Source: Leptoclinus maculatus (lineage: Eukaryota; Chordata; Actinopteri; Perciformes; Stichaeidae). From it: 64,000 nt of DNA. A program made the translations under genes and the position numbers. The notes under the pieces are model-generated. The model had not been told where the DNA came from. It worked only from the letters and a program-made list of their open reading frames with translations, and did no database searches. The stretch's first letter is position 1; each line of letters begins with the position of its first letter. Of this stretch, positions 1 through 14,260 are shown piece after piece. Where the stretch lies: assembly GCA_032191485.1 (NCBI GenBank), contig JAVDOI010000012.1:20389485-20453484 (forward strand). Direction: 5' to 3'.

Positions 1-350
1 TCGCTTGTTTTCATGTAAAGCAGAATGGTGCGTCGCTTTAAATGCTGCCCCTAGGAATTGTGGGTCGGCATTATCTCTTTTCCTTTCGTAAAGGAAGGCC
101 TAGTGTATCCCTTGCTAAAGGAGATAAGAAAGGAAGCGTTGAAGCACTTTTCATTTAGAGAATTTGACCAGCTCTTATCATGGCTGACATTTGGATACTT
201 CCGGGTCATTTCACACAGTGAAACCAACTTTAATAAACTCTGAGATCTGAATACATCATACAGTAGGAAATATGTTTGAAAGAAAATAGTTCCTACATGA
301 AGCTGCTCCCAACAAGGTCGATGGATTATCTTCAGTAACCGGGTCATGAT
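1..350 (-). repeat. Dispersed repeat copy at the window edge
   Basis: The piece around 60-115 (TTTCCTTTCGTAAAGGAAGG core) is the reverse complement of sequence flanking the hAT insertion at 20330-20378 and 21331-21420. The piece 285-345 (ATAGTTCCTACATGAAGCTG and onward) recurs at 12866-12935. This marks a medium-copy element that continues off the left edge. The ORFs here are not genes. Confidence 0.55.
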
Positions 351-351
351 T

Positions 352-3300
352 TCTGGAAAGAGACATTGCTGTTGAATTTCTCAAATGTATTTTGGTGCTT
401 TGATCACCAGAAGGCGAGTGACATCTAGTTCCATTATAGTGGAGAGAAGACAGACATCTCCAAATCTCACACCAAAACTATCTCTACACTGATGAATAGC
501 ACAAATAGGTGACGATTATGGTATGAATAATTTTGGTGGGGCCACACAATATTCATACAAGAAAATGTGATGATGTAATCCTCACATCGAACCAATCACA
601 TTGAACCATACTCTCACAACCAATATACTGCACAAGTGAGAGAGGGGAGACCCTGTGATTGCTGTGACTAATGTACCACCAACAGCAGAGATGACACAAT
701 TCAAGAAGAATAATGCCTTCTGAAATCACACAATGCAGATCTGACGACATAGCTTACCATACCAACATATAGGACCACCAAAGGACAATGTTAAAGATCT
801 CTCAACATCAAATAGTCTACTCGTGACCAGCAACGAAAGGTGCATTTGTCATCTGTTGAGCAACCTCATCCTTGTAAACATTGTACATGCAATCCAAAAG
901 TTTGTTTTGAATGATGGCTGCAGTGCCCTTAAAACAGGGTTGAGCATCACAATGGTTCCTGAGCCTGGAGTCTCCCTCGCACATAGTCTCAAATAGGCAT
1001 CTAAAAATGCCAGAGCCGGCCGAATCGCCATGTCCACGCAAGGCAATCTGCACTTTCCACAAAGTTTATACAGGTTTTAATTCTACCTTTCTAAATCATA
1101 CTGTAGTTATATAGTCCTCACGAGTCGTCACTACTTTTGTCACGTTAATGTAAGTACAATATCAGACCCACTATTAAAATCAACCAATGGGATGCTTCTA
1201 GAGGCCCTGTTCATCAGGTCCCACTCAAGATGAACACACACATACATGCGTAGATGGTTTGTTGGTCCAGATCTACAAGTGCAGTGGGGCTGGGTCTGCC
1301 GTGCCCCACCAGGCGGAAAAGGGCAAGCAGCATCAGGCACAGAGACACACTCACACACACTACGAAGCAGTATGTTTCTATAGAAGTGATTTAATTCAGA
1401 ATATGGTGGAAAATTTAATTTTTTTTTGCCTTTATTGTGTCTGAAATAGAGAAAAGCCGATAACTTTTTCTGTATAACATCGCCCTCTGGTGGGGCCGTG
1501 CCCCACAGGCCCCTCATGCAAAAACGCTGATGCAGGTAAGAAGAAAAATATGTTTTCTTCACATAGAAATCAGTCCATAGGCAACCACGTTTACATTACA
1601 ATCTGTTCACACATTGGCAATGCAAAGCAATTAATATATGTGAAATTGTTACATACAGTAGCAGGGTACCTTTAAGTACATTGAGCTTTTGTTCTTTCTT
1701 CTCAGTAAACTTTGAATGCAGGACTTTTACTCGTAACAGAGTATTTCTGCACTGCTGTAGTAGTACTGGACGGCATGGCGGTGGTCAGCACTGTCTCCTA
1801 ACAGCACGGGGTTCAATGAACATGTCGTTCAGCTTGGGCCCTTCTACCTGGACTTTGCATGTTCTACCCATGTCTCCAGGTTCTCTGGCTTCCTCCCACG
1901 GACCAAACACATGCAGCTTAGGTTAATTGTTCACCCTAACTCACTTGTAGGGGTCGATGTGAGCGTCAATGGTTGTCTAGGTGTGATTGCCCGGCAACGA
2001 CAGGAGAAGTTAGTCTTTCAAAATAAAACAGGAAACACTATGCACAGAGAAACAGGAATGTTACCCTTATGACTCTTCTGTACCTGTACTACTATCACAC
2101 TAAGTGTTAGCGTGTCACTGATACATATTAAAATGTTTTCTATCACTGAAGTAAAACAAGAAGTAAACACATATCATATTGTTTGTTGTTTCCTGATAGT
2201 AAAGGTTGCCGGTAGCCAGCATTAGGCTGTTATCTTATCTCCAGGCCCTGTGTTGTAGAGGAGCCCAGTTTAAACACCTTTATTATTTCAACTGAGACAG
2301 AATTATTCTTGTATGGCGTGTAGTCGGAAATTAAGTTGCAAACATCACTTTGATTGATACAGGCAAACCTGGTACTTTTGTTTTGAGAGTTAACATTTGT
2401 TATACACACAAAAAGAGATCCACGTTGATGTACTTCTCATCAATAAACAGATTCACAGCCAACATTGTACACATCTTTGAAAGTTGACATAGATGATAAA
2501 CACACCATATCCTCTCTGATAAGCCTCACAAACCAAAGTAGGTCACACCAGCCATATAATCTTTAACTATGTTACATGATGGCCAGCCTGATATCCCCTC
2601 GCTGTCTGATACTAATTATTTGTCTTTCGCGAGGATACGGATAGACCTTCAATATGATAGCAAAGCGGATTCCAGCCAAGTTATTCCAATTGATTCATGT
2701 CAGAGTTTTATTACGGCGGGCCGTGCATTTTATACCTGGGCCTTCACTGCTGTCCTGCAGCTGACACACAGCTACGGTTATTATTTGTTTCGTGTACAAA
2801 TGAAGCCAACACCTGTAAATACACTAACTGCAGAGAATACGCCGAGAGTGCGTCTCCTCTCTGCTCTGACTGCTGCGCGAGGCTTCTGTGTGCTTTGGGC
2901 GGCGGAGGGGCTCACGGCAGCACCCGCTGCTCGTTCACGACAGTAACTGTAGAACGTATGCGCTTTAACGTCATTGAGTCAAAACACCAGCAAAGTCTCT
3001 AACAACACCAGAAAAAGTCACTAGATTTGTCGCTAGTAGCTTTTGACAAAAAAAGTCTCCATGAGGGTTTGGAAAGTTGCCAGATTTAGCGAGAAAGTCG
3101 GCAAGTTGGCAACACTGGCACCGCTAAATATGTCCCCAGAGCAACATTGGACGTAACAATGGTTCCTATCACATATAAAACCAAACAAAAATCCATCTTC
3201 ATAAAAACAAGTTGTACAAATAATAATATATAAACAAGCATATTAAAGCTACTGCAGATGTAAAAACAAACGCAGTTAACTTACCACAGCTGCTGTTCAC

Positions 3301-4330
3301 TATTTAAAGACAAACTCCATCCTCCTTTCTTTGTTAATAAAGAGTTTAATCTCACGGTTGTTCAGTACATCCGTGCGTTTTAGTTCCAGTAAGAAGTCCT
3401 TCTTGATTCATGGACGCCAGTGAAGACAGTTGAGCCTCACTGAAAAAAATGTTGTGTGTTGGATTTACTTTAATTTTTTTTAGGTAAGTGGTTGCACGAA
3501 ATAAATGTATCTAAATCCAGATATATATTTTAAGTTGACTTTACTTAATTTATATTCATAATATTACTTCAACTAGTTTGAGTAAAGTTTACTCACTATG
3601 TTCATGTTCAGTATACTAAAACGTATTATGTAACCTCAATTACTATTTACCTTTTTTGTTTTAGTAGATTCAGATCAATTTAATGGTTTAATTTCTACAA
3701 ACTAAAATTAAGTTTGATTTAGTTAAACATTTTTAGCTATTACTAGTAGCTTAACTTTCAATACATTCCATGTTTACACAAATGAAGCAAACAAAATACT
3801 CACTTTTTACAACTTTATTATCTTCATTACCAGCAATGTAAATAAGTACATTTACTCAAGTATTGTACTTACATTAAAATATAAGGTACTTGGTACTTTA
3901 CATGTTCTGCTATACTTTCCACTTCTCCTCCCATACATCTCCGAGGTAAATATTGTATTTTTAACATTCGTCTGAAAGCGTTAGTTTCTTTTCAGATGAA
4001 AATAAACTAAAGCTTTATTGTGCATTTACTGCACAATACTTTTGATTGTGCAGTAAATGTAAAAGTACATTTTGATGAGAATACTTGCTGACAACACTTT
4101 TTCTTAAGACTTTGAATGCAGGACATTTACTTAACAGTGCCATTGCTAACAACAATGCACCAGTACCATAGCTACCAGACAGCGAACACGTACATCAAAA
4201 GGATGCATTGAGTGAATATAATACCCAATGTCTCACAAAAACAAGCCCCTATGTCCAGGGTTCACTCGTGTTAATAAAAACAGTCCAACACACTTTTTTC
4301 AGCTTTCAACATCTTCTTAAGCTGCATTTC
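352..4330. other. Intergenic, no gene seen; repeat debris
   Basis: No ORF here looks like a known protein. Two stretches share a repeat motif: 1705-1775 and 3840-4150 both contain an ACTTTGAATGCAGGAC core with ACTTTTACT/ATTTACT runs. 3430-3800 is AT-rich, with a GAAAAAAATGTTGTGT start common to fish interspersed repeats. A CTCF-like CGCCCTCTGGTGG lies at about 1482. The rest is unassigned. Confidence 0.5.
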
Positions 4331-4333
4331 ACA

Positions 4334-4676
4334 TTATAGTAAATGTTCTCCGTCACCTCCAAACCAGAAATAATAATGCAGCTTAACAGGGTTCACATGA
4401 ACGGCTGAAGAAATCCACCAGTCCAGCACTGACTTTGGTCTTTGGTCAAAGTACTTTGAGGGAAAGCAAGAGCACTTTCTGAATGAATTCATGTGTTCAG
4501 AGCATAGGTGACTCCTGGCCTCATTGTAAGGAGCTCGGGCTACGGATCCAATGTTGTCCAGAATGATTCCTCCTTCAGCATTAATGTCACTGTCATCATA
4601 ACGTCCAACTTCTCCACCCTCGTTGTTGATGACATGTATGCACATGGTGGATATCTTCAGGTCTCTCAGGATGTCA
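4334..4676 (-). CDS. Unrecognised exon-like ORF, possible terminal exon
   Basis: A 114-codon open stretch runs from a good splice acceptor (pyrimidine-rich, ending TTTCTTTCAG, exon base 4676) to a stop at 4334. It reads DILRDLKIS, then a stretch with EGGEVGRYDDSDINAEGGI, then a Cys/Trp-containing tail ending in HLL. The composition is balanced and protein-like, unlike most chance ORFs nearby. No family was recognised, and no partner exon was found upstream on the minus strand. It could be a last exon, a pseudogene fragment or chance. Confidence 0.25.
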
Positions 4677-6559
4677 CTGAAAGAAAGAGAATATGAGAAA
4701 AAAGTGTTTATGTTATATATTTAATTACATACAGACAACAGTCGAGTATGAGGTTAAATCAGCATTGTTTTTGTTACTCAAATTCTACCATACTGAAAAT
4801 ATTTAAAAACACACTTGCAACCAGTCAGGAAACTGCAAAGTCTCTCTAGAGGACCTCGGGCCTCTCTCCTTACCTAGAGACATAGAGGCTGAATCTGATT
4901 GGATAAAAGCTCTCCTTAAAACAAGCTGCGCTGGAAGCAGAGCAACAGAGGAAGACAGGAGCTGTGCAATGAGAAAATAAGCTAATGGGAAAAAAAATGA
5001 TAATACATGTAGTGTATTTGTGAATTTGTGATTTATTAAATTATAAAATAGCTATGACTTTGTGATTCTGTTTAGGCCAGCAGAGAAGGCTTAGCTGGCC
5101 CTGACGGCCCACCACTGTTGAGTAGTAACATTTCTATCGGGCTACTTCTGACATAATGTTAAAGTGAATGCTACTGTAAAAAGAGCAAAGGAAGACACAG
5201 TAATCGAACTCAGGACAGGTCTTAGTGGTGGTGATATGCTCACATTATCTACTGGGGAGGTGCAGCCATTCACTACAGGTTACATATTGTACATGACATA
5301 ATATACTGCCTTGTCTGTACAGTTCTTTTTGATATGCTGTGTGTGCATTCAAAGAGTTATTGGTCAATGTAGTAACTCCTCAATGTATCCCTTTCCTTTA
5401 TATGCAGATACGTCACTCCATTGAAACAAAACTATCATCCTCAAACTCCCCTCTTGCACCCCCCAGACACCGCTCGTAACATTTATGTCCGAGTCACATC
5501 TCTTCAGACTGGTGTGTTCCTGCTGTCACTCCTCCTGTGCTGTCAAAGGCGATAGTGGACAGACTAGATGAGGACGTCACTCAGAGACACACAGTCTGGA
5601 CACGTTAGACAAACGAGTCACAGACAAGGACTAATCACAAAGTCCTTGTCCCACATATGAGATCTGTTACATAATACTTGTCCAAGTTCAAACATCAGAT
5701 CCCATCAGACGGCACGGCTACACTTAAAAACAGCTCCTGAATGAGAAGAGATGTTCCTTTTCTGCTTTTATTTGTTGCACTATCTCGACTTGATACCTGT
5801 TTAGAGTCCTCCGAATGAAAAATGTAAATTAAATTAAATGACAAAATACATTGTCACTGCCCTTCAGAACGATCAATGTGTTGTGATCAGCAGCACAACA
5901 TCACTGTGTCTTTCTTATGTTACAGAATAAATGTCTCACAACGCAATGGTTAAGGTTTGGATAGGTTCAGGCACAAAAAACAACTTGGTTAGTGTTCAAA
6001 TTACTTTGCTAAGTTCATGGCAACAACAATGACCATGTGGTTCAGGTCATGGTTAAAAGAAGCTGGAACCAGGAAGTGAGGAGGGGTCGACCCATCCATC
6101 AACCCCGACCATGGATGTATGAAGAGAGCTGGATACAGCGCCACCATGGAGGTTTCATATGATCAGTTTTACGTGTGTGATGTCATCCTAATAGTCTGTG
6201 GGCCAAGCGGGAACGAGTGGCCAGCTGGAGAAACACCAATGCACACGTGCAGTACACGGAGTATAGACCCGGAAGTTATAAGACTTTTTGGGCACCACCT
6301 TTGAGTCCATTTTCTAGTTCATGAAGTAATTCCATCCACCCAAACGTCACCTGACTTCCTCCTTTGCGCCCATCATAATTATAATGTCCACTACAGGCTT
6401 TTTGTAAACATTTTTTTGCTGAAACGACTGATGTGGCCATCCTTCTCTCTCAGTAAGTAATTGGAAACAACAACATTGTTAGTAGCTTCAGCCCCCACAG
6501 GACTCTGACAGGCAGTGACCCTTTACATGAGTCTTGTTGTCTCCAATTATCTGATGAAC

Positions 6560-6790
6560 ACACCACTACATTTTTGGTGGTTTCTGATCCTTTTAATGTT
6601 GAATACAGGACTTTCACCCAGGAAACCGCTGTTTGTGTCCCGTGTGAAACCAAAACAACGTTGAGCTAGTTTAACTTATGCATGTAAGTTATGTTAGGTA
6701 ACACACTTAACTTACTTATTTTAATCCAATCCACGATCTTTTCCTGAACCTAACCAGGTTGTTTGATTCCACAAAGTTAACCACATGTTG
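6560..6790. repeat. Dispersed repeat, copy related to 14040-14260
   Basis: The motif ACCCAGGAAACC...GTGTCCCGTGTGAAACC...CGTTGA followed by TTTAACTTA and CTTACTTATT blocks is shared in order with 14040-14260 at moderate divergence. A third piece with the same 'ggttcaggtcatggttaaa' style lies near 6030-6060. It is probably an old transposon or SINE-like family. Confidence 0.5.
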
Positions 6791-9700
6791 AAGTGTACTG
6801 GAATAACGTGCTTGTTGAAAAGTTACGCTTAAGGGTCACGAACCAAGCGTCTGTGAGTGATTTAAGAGAATTTGATGATATTTCAACAGTTCTTCTTGTG
6901 CACGAACAAAAATTCAAGACCCAAGAAAAACGACGGCAACAGTTGTTTCAGCAAATGCACCAACACATTGTCTGTTTAAGTTCAAATGAGGACGCCCTCC
7001 AAATAAAAAAAGGAGGAAGTAAGATGAGGTTTTTATACAGCGACAAAATCCTCAGAGGGAGGAAGTCAGGGTGGACGTATAGGTCAACAGAACATCGGAC
7101 GTTAATATGGGAGACGACTAGGTGCATGTGGTTATATTTGTAAAACAAGTATCTAATAACAAATGCAAACTAAATTAACTATCAATAGTAAAACAAGCAA
7201 CAAATAATATTCCATGAAATATGAGGCCCCGTTCACGCCACAGGACAGAATGGTCTGTCTGTCCCATGGTGCGGAGGGAGTCTGAATCTCTCAAAGGATT
7301 TACACTTCTCTGTCCCCCAGAGTTACATTCCTGAGCCTATCGATCAGCTCCCACGATTGGCTGAAGTCCAACAAGCCCCTCCCTGGCTGTTGACCTGTTG
7401 ACACCTCAGCCAGCCACTTCTTCCATCCCCCGCTCTCAGCACATTCCTCAACCTGATCACACAGACACTAAAACACACTCCTACAAGCAAATACACTGTA
7501 TCACATAATATCCCTAATGTGGAGCGCTTTAAAGCTTAAATTCCTCACAATAGCGCAGATCACTAAACACTTGTTCTGAAGGCAGTTATAGACGACGTAG
7601 ATGGATTACTTTCTGTGCATCACGGTCCATCAGAACATCTTCCTGACAGTGTAACATCCCCGTGATGGAACGTATTCTCTCATGTATTTCTGTCATGTCA
7701 GCCCCGATCGCCTCCCTCTTCAGTCATAGACTGCTTTGCTTTAGCACAATTCTTCTTAACATCATTTACCGTTCTCTCTTTACTTCTGTCACAACATGCC
7801 TCTGTGATGACCCACGGGATCAAGCTTTTTACACAACATTTTTGTGAATGAAACTCGCAAAACTCACAAGCAGCTGGCATCTATCAGGTTTAAACAAGCG
7901 GTTTACGACAAGTTGAGAGAGTTTGCTGAATCTGGTACAGACAAGCCTCACAGGAAGAAGGCTGTCATCTCCATTGCTTTTTACAGGCAGAAGTTATGCA
8001 AGCAGCAGATTAAAGAAAGGTCAAAAGACTTGAGTGACAAACTGCTGAATAAAAACAAATGTTTGTGTGGACGATACACTCTCTCCTGGTCCCACTCAGT
8101 AATCATCTGTGTATTAATCTTAACAGTGTACCCAAACACATTGTCCTATTCACACTGTGCAGCACAACCAAAGGAGATCAGGAGACAATGATAAGTAAAG
8201 TGAAGAACTCATACATGCTGTGCAAGTCTCAGAACTGTACTGACGCCTGCGTGTCTCCTGCAGCTCCAGGCCACAGAGGATTGACTGAAGTCAGACATTT
8301 GATGTCATTGTTTGATGTCATCTGAATTATTTTGAAACGGCATAGTCTTTACATTCATGTTCTATGTAGACGTATTAAATAATTCTGATGCTTTAAGAAT
8401 AAAGGCTGTTTTGATTATCACAGTATAAAATGATACGTCAATGTAATACCCAGTGGTATTACACAGAACATCACATAACTTGACCGAGATGTTATTTAAA
8501 GTATGAGAATTGGTCGTCATTAATCTTTTCTTTTTTTTAATGATTATTTTTTGGGCATTTTCACTTTCATTGGAGCTGAAAGAGAAGAGGTCGACTGGAA
8601 ACAGAGACATTGAGTTATGTGGAATGTGCTTTGGCTACCAAGGAGCTCTGTCAATAATCTATTAATCTATAGAATAAGAAGTCATGTATAACTTTGATGG
8701 ACCCCAAGAGCAATCTCTTCTAATTATCTTTAGTATAACTATGACATTCTTTTGAATTCTCTCCCTAATTCAGAGCATTTCTAATCTCTCACTCTCCTCG
8801 TTATCTGAAAATTAGATTTTCCTTGTCTGCAATTATATTGTAATTGTTTTCTGTGATAGTAAACATCATTCACTGATCATGATGTCATTTTCATTATGGT
8901 GGTATTGACATCCATGCAATCCCAACTACGCCTGTAATATGTTCTCACCAGGCAATGCATAGCAAGTGAAACAATAAAATGATATTATAAACTTTGTTAT
9001 CGCCATACCACAGTGTTGAAGGTGATGTTTTGGTACAGCATATAGCTCAGAGCAAAATAAAGAGAGAGAGAGAAAAGAAACACCATAAACCATCACAACA
9101 ACGCACACAAAGGGGAAACACATCAATGTGAACATATGTAGAGAAAATATATGATATGTACAGTTCAGTTCCCCAGAATATCTACAGGAGAAAAAAAGCA
9201 CAATCATTGATGAACCAGTACAAACAAGTCCAGTTTGAGATCAGTTGAGATCAGTCCAGTGCCTGCAGAGCAATACGGGAGCTTGTGGCAGGAGGACTAG
9301 CAACGGGAGGTAAGTGTTGTGACTGCTGTATGAACGAAACACCGCATGATAAAAGCCTACAAGCTAAACAGAGATAAAGAAAACAATAATGAAAGCGTTA
9401 AATTAGGGAATTAGGGAACAGTTCACGGACAGTTCAAGGTACTCTACATGACCAGTTTGATGGCAAATGCCGTCAGCTGTTGATGCTTTCAGATGCGTGA
9501 TGTATCATTGGTCCAGGTTGAGGGCTGTTAGCGTGGCCGCTCGTCTTTGTGTTTGCAGCTGCTCTGCTGCAGATACCAGCCTGCTGATAGGACGGCAGGA
9601 AAAAGAAAAAGATAGCATCCAGATCCTCCAGCAGCCTTGACAGAGACTCAGTGAACTCCTGACGTTAGTCACAGGTGGACCTGTTGTCTGTTCACCCAAC

Positions 9701-10874
9701 AGGCCCTGTACACAAAACAATCCATCTGGCGTTTTGTGCCAATTGTGTGCACGCAGAGCAGAAATGTCTGTGAGTGTCAAGTCAAACCTGTGTCAGTATT
9801 TCTGTAGCCAGTTTCATTGTCATAAATCCGCTTCTCAGAGGTGTCACTGAAGTAATACCACTTTACATTACAACATGTTACTTACATCTACTGCACTGAA
9901 CCAGACAGAAACGACTTAATAACTGTGAAGAATGAGCCAGGCTAAACTTCACTGGTTCCTATATTAAAATGGCCATTTTCCATAACAACTGCTTTTATAT
10001 TATGAAAACGGAGGAATCAAAGTTAGTGACTGAGTTGAATATGTTATTGAAACATGAAACTATGGTAGTTTATTGACAGTGAACGTTGGTTTGTTTTAAT
10101 CATGATTGGGATCTTTCCCACCAGTGCCTTAACCATATATAACCATAAAGGCAAAGCTAGCCAGGTAACAGGCTAAATAGTTAGCTCGGTTCAAAACATG
10201 TTGCCATTTGGAAGCATACATATGCTGCCGCCTTGACCCTGTTAACCTCCTTCAACAATGTAGTTATAAAACAAGCCACGTTCAATATTATTCATACAAT
10301 ATTATTACACATTAAATGCATTAGGGGCCCCTAAAGGATAATCCAGCCCTGCAGAGAGGTGGCAGATCAGAAAGCAAGCATTCATGTGAATCGTTATTAT
10401 AAGTCATTTGTAACAGTTCTGGAAGGCAGCAAAAAAAATGCTGATTGAGGCAAGAGGGAAACAACAAGTATCATATTTTGTCCATTAGATTGGAGGACTT
10501 GTTGCATATATCCCAACCGTAACACATCTTACACCCACATATTGTGTGTGGGGTGATGTATAGGGCGGGTTATCCCACAGCCACAGGTGTGCAGGCATTG
10601 TTTTCATGCATATATCATACTGTATATGGCAACAGACTCGCCCATTGGTCACAATGCCTGACAGATGGAATGTCGTGTCATGAAGTCTGCATTAAAGGTT
10701 TATTTGTACATTTTTATGAGAGCTGCTGGAAAAAGAATTGGAACAGAACACCAAAAAGGGCAACAGTATTCCTTCATCATAGATCTGTTACGATTGTACA
10801 AAAATGTTGCCAGTCCAACATTTCCCCATTTGGGCTGACAACAATAGCCTACTCATGGCCATGAGAGTCAGTGA

Positions 10875-10891
10875 GGGGGGGGGGGGGGGGG
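10875..10891 (+). repeat. Homopolymer (G)17
   Basis: An uninterrupted run of 17 G on the plus strand (C on the minus), flanked by GTGA and CTTT. It could fold as a G-quadruplex, and its length is likely polymorphic or error-prone in sequencing. Confidence 0.9.
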
Positions 10892-11710
10892 CTTTATTAG
10901 AATAGCTCTGCATGGGAAGAGATGGGAGTAAATATCACTATCTGGCTGTGACGCAGGCAGCCACAAGGAGAACGCTCTCCCCTCCTGCCTTATCAAGCCC
11001 ACGGTGAACAGCTGTTACTATGTTGTGGAGACAGAAGAAGCACCTTCTCGCCTGAGAAATCTTTTCAAAGAGCCTGTCAAGTTTCAACCAGATTATAGAG
11101 GTGTAGGTGAGATTCAATGAGGATCGCAATCTGTGATTCAATGTAATCCTGCAATCCAATCTACCTATTTAACACATTTGTATTTTTATAAAAGTTTGAA
11201 AAGCTGCATTCTTTTGTGAACGATCAATGCACTCGCTCTTCTGAGTGTTACATTACTTAGTAACTCGTTAAAGTAACTAGCCGGCTTGGGCTTTCTCCGG
11301 GTCCTCCAGCTTCAACCTTCCTCTTCTTCAAGATTTCATGATACATTTCAGTGTAGCCTGTTGCATTTCATGTTCATACTGCACTGTGGATTTGGAGCTA
11401 GTTGTGGTTGAACGCTGTGTAATAGTGATACTCGTTACTTCTATGCTATGCTACTTACTGAAGGTATACTGAACACATGCTGCTTTTGCTTTTTAATTAT
11501 TGTAACAGGAACACTCTTGTTCCTTAATCTTGTCTTCTGTCTTGATCTCCAGGTGATGTGATGGTTTTAACTGTAAAGGTTCTCCAGTGCAACAGGGCCT
11601 CGCAGCCTCCCGGCAGAGCTACGAGTGTGAGAACAATGAATCTAAGGAATCGAGTGAGACGTGTGTTGACCCATAATCTAGTAACACTTTTCATTTTAAA
11701 GTACATGTGA

Positions 11711-11718
<8 letters not shown>

Positions 11719-11794
<76 letters not shown>

Positions 11795-11795
11795 C
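11719..11795 (+). repeat. (GA)n microsatellite
   Basis: About 70 nearly perfect bases of AG repeat, with one interruption (GCGAG) near the right end. The Leu/Ser-repeat ORF on the minus strand here is a product of this repeat. Confidence 0.95.
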
Positions 11796-12865
11796 AAGAC
11801 CTGCAGCCTTGTAACTAAGTTTGAAGAATAATTTCCATTTCCACATTTCCACTAAACTTGTGTGTTTGAGTGCGTGTGTGGGAAATATAGAGGAAGAGAG
11901 TACTGAGCATGACCTTTCATTATCAAAGAGTACAATAATAATGTATTTTCTGTAACTAAGCAACCAATTTACTTCCCATTTATGTACAATATGAGCGGCT
12001 ATAGTGAGTGGCGGTGTGCTTTTTTTTCATATCTACGACTTTAAGAGTATTTATCATGAACGTCACCTGCTCTGCAATCTGTTTTGTGAAAAAGCAGGTA
12101 TTTGGAAGTACTCGCTATCTGTGGCCTTTTATGGTAGGCTACAGCCTGAAGAACCAGCCGTGCCGTTAGTGCCCAACAGTCCAAAATCCAAGCAATATCC
12201 TGTCCTAAATCACAGTTCTGGGCAGGCTTCAGCCAGCTGCTTGGCAGTGTTGTCACACTGCAGCTTGGAATAGGAGTTAAGTGCTCACAGTAGACATACC
12301 GAGAGAAATGAAGTCACGCTTGGTATTCCCTTAGAACACTGTGTTTTACCTTTCATATGCTTATTAGTTACTGGGCTGTGTTGTATCAGTGAAGACGTGC
12401 AGATAATGCACCTGGTCCCAGATAAAAGCCACTACTTCCTCTAGTGCTCATACTCCTTCACCCTCAATGAAAACTGAGACTTTACTTTATTACTTTATTA
12501 AAGGAAATCAAAAACACTTATTTGTCTTCTTACCTGTAGTGCTTTTAAAGAGACGTCTGCCCTCTCTCAAATATAATGAGACAATAAGATACCAAAGCAC
12601 CAAATAAATGCATTTGAAAAACTCAACAGCAACGTCTCTTTCCAGAAATCCTGACCTGGTTACTCAAGATAACCCAGAGACTTTGTTGTGAGCAGTTTAA
12701 TGTCGGGACTAATGTCTCTCAGTCCAACTACATCGACCATAGAACCGTGCAGGAGACGCAGCACAAGATGCAAACATCAATGGCTAACGTTAGCTAGCTC
12801 AGCGCTGGCAGTATCGAGTAGAGACGCACGCTTCCTGCTGCGTGGTGATACGGCGGGTGGGTGTA

Positions 12866-12935
12866 GTTGGACATATAGAAAATAGTTCCAACATGAAACT
12901 GCTCACAACAAAGCCTGTGGATTATGTTGAGCCTG
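12866..12935 (+). repeat. Fragment of the repeat family seen at 285-345
   Basis: ATAGTTCCAACATGAAACTG and the following CTCACAACAA...GGATTAT block match 285-345 with scattered differences. Confidence 0.6.
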
Positions 12936-14039
12936 TCACATGAAAACAATGTAGATTGATAGAATATGTGTCCCTTTAAGTGTAGCCATTGGTATTATCA
13001 GACTGTACACAGAGGGCTCAGGTGGCCTTCAAAGCTCTCGGTAAGAGATGATAACTTCAGTCATGTCAAAGTCAAATGAGTCAGCCGTCTATGGACGCAG
13101 CGCTGCTCAACGCCAAAAAAAAAAGCTTTGGTTTGTGTTGTTGTAATTATGAAATCATATGAAATCCAAAGTGTGCGTGTGAGCAACGTGCAAAGTGAAG
13201 CGCCACCAGAGGAGGAATGGCATGGGAACAGGAACATCACGAAGAATTCTACAGTTTTAATATTTATTATAATCTTATGTTGTCATCGTGAAATAAATAA
13301 TGAATGCACACAAAATAATAAACCCCATACATTTGACGTGAAAAGTAAAAATCAGTACAACTGACAAGTTCTATCAGACCCATTCAATAAGAACTCACAC
13401 ACGGTCCTGTGATTCAGTCAAAAGTGCTATAATAAGTATAAAAACAAATGTGAACAGATGCTGTGCACCAGAAAACACACTACACATACTTTGCAGCTGT
13501 CACATAAATCATAAATATATGATAATTGGTGTGTTAAAATAGACGATATTGTTAGCTAACATCTCATGTTTAGCTCTGTTAGAAATAGCACAGAAATCAA
13601 GCACATCTAGACGTATTATCAGCTGGTCTGACACATGTAGCTCTTATATAAAAAGCCAGTGAACAGCAGACGGACACAGTTAAGAGACGAGCTGATGAAC
13701 ATAGTGGAGGAGTTACTGTACGTTTGTAAAGAGGACACAAACATCACTCCAGATGAATTATAATGTTGCTTCTTAATTGCTAAATGTGTATGTCACTGTT
13801 TTCTGACACGTTCATCACAACAACCCTCATTACAATAATAATGACTCGTTTACTCGTAATAAAACCTTACCGGGTTCTTAAAACAGGTTTATACCCACCG
13901 ATAGTAATTATATATATATATAACCCATGTAATCTTGAGACGGGTCGTGCAGGACTGTCTCTGAGGCATTAGGGGGACATATTTGAAAGAGACAAAGTCC
14001 ACGTAGGGAGGAGGTCCGGGGGGATGGACGGGTCAAACA

Positions 14040-14260
14040 AACACACAACGTACACCCAGGAGACCACTGTGAGTGTCCTGTGTGAAACAGAAAGTCAGCG
14101 TTGACTTATTTGGCCTTACTTTTGTTTAACTTAACTTACGTACTTAACTGACGCCAACATTATTTAGATCTTTTTATGTTAGAAACTTACTTATTATAAC
14201 CAAAAACCCAATAGTTTCCGAAGCACTAACCATTGTTTTGTTGCCTAAACGGGTTCTGCA
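14040..14260. repeat. Dispersed repeat, copy related to 6560-6790
   Basis: It has the same ordered blocks as 6560-6790 (ACCCAGGAGACCACTGT, GTGTCCTGTGTGAAAC, GCGTTGACTTA). It lies just below the igf3 stop codon. Confidence 0.5.

Noticed and set aside
1140..1562. Minus-strand 140-aa ORF
   Set aside because: No domain, no matching splice context, and it covers repeat-like sequence.
7844..8191. Plus-strand 115-aa Lys-rich ORF
   Set aside because: Charged start looks protein-like, but no family was recognised, and there is no convincing splice partner or conservation evidence.
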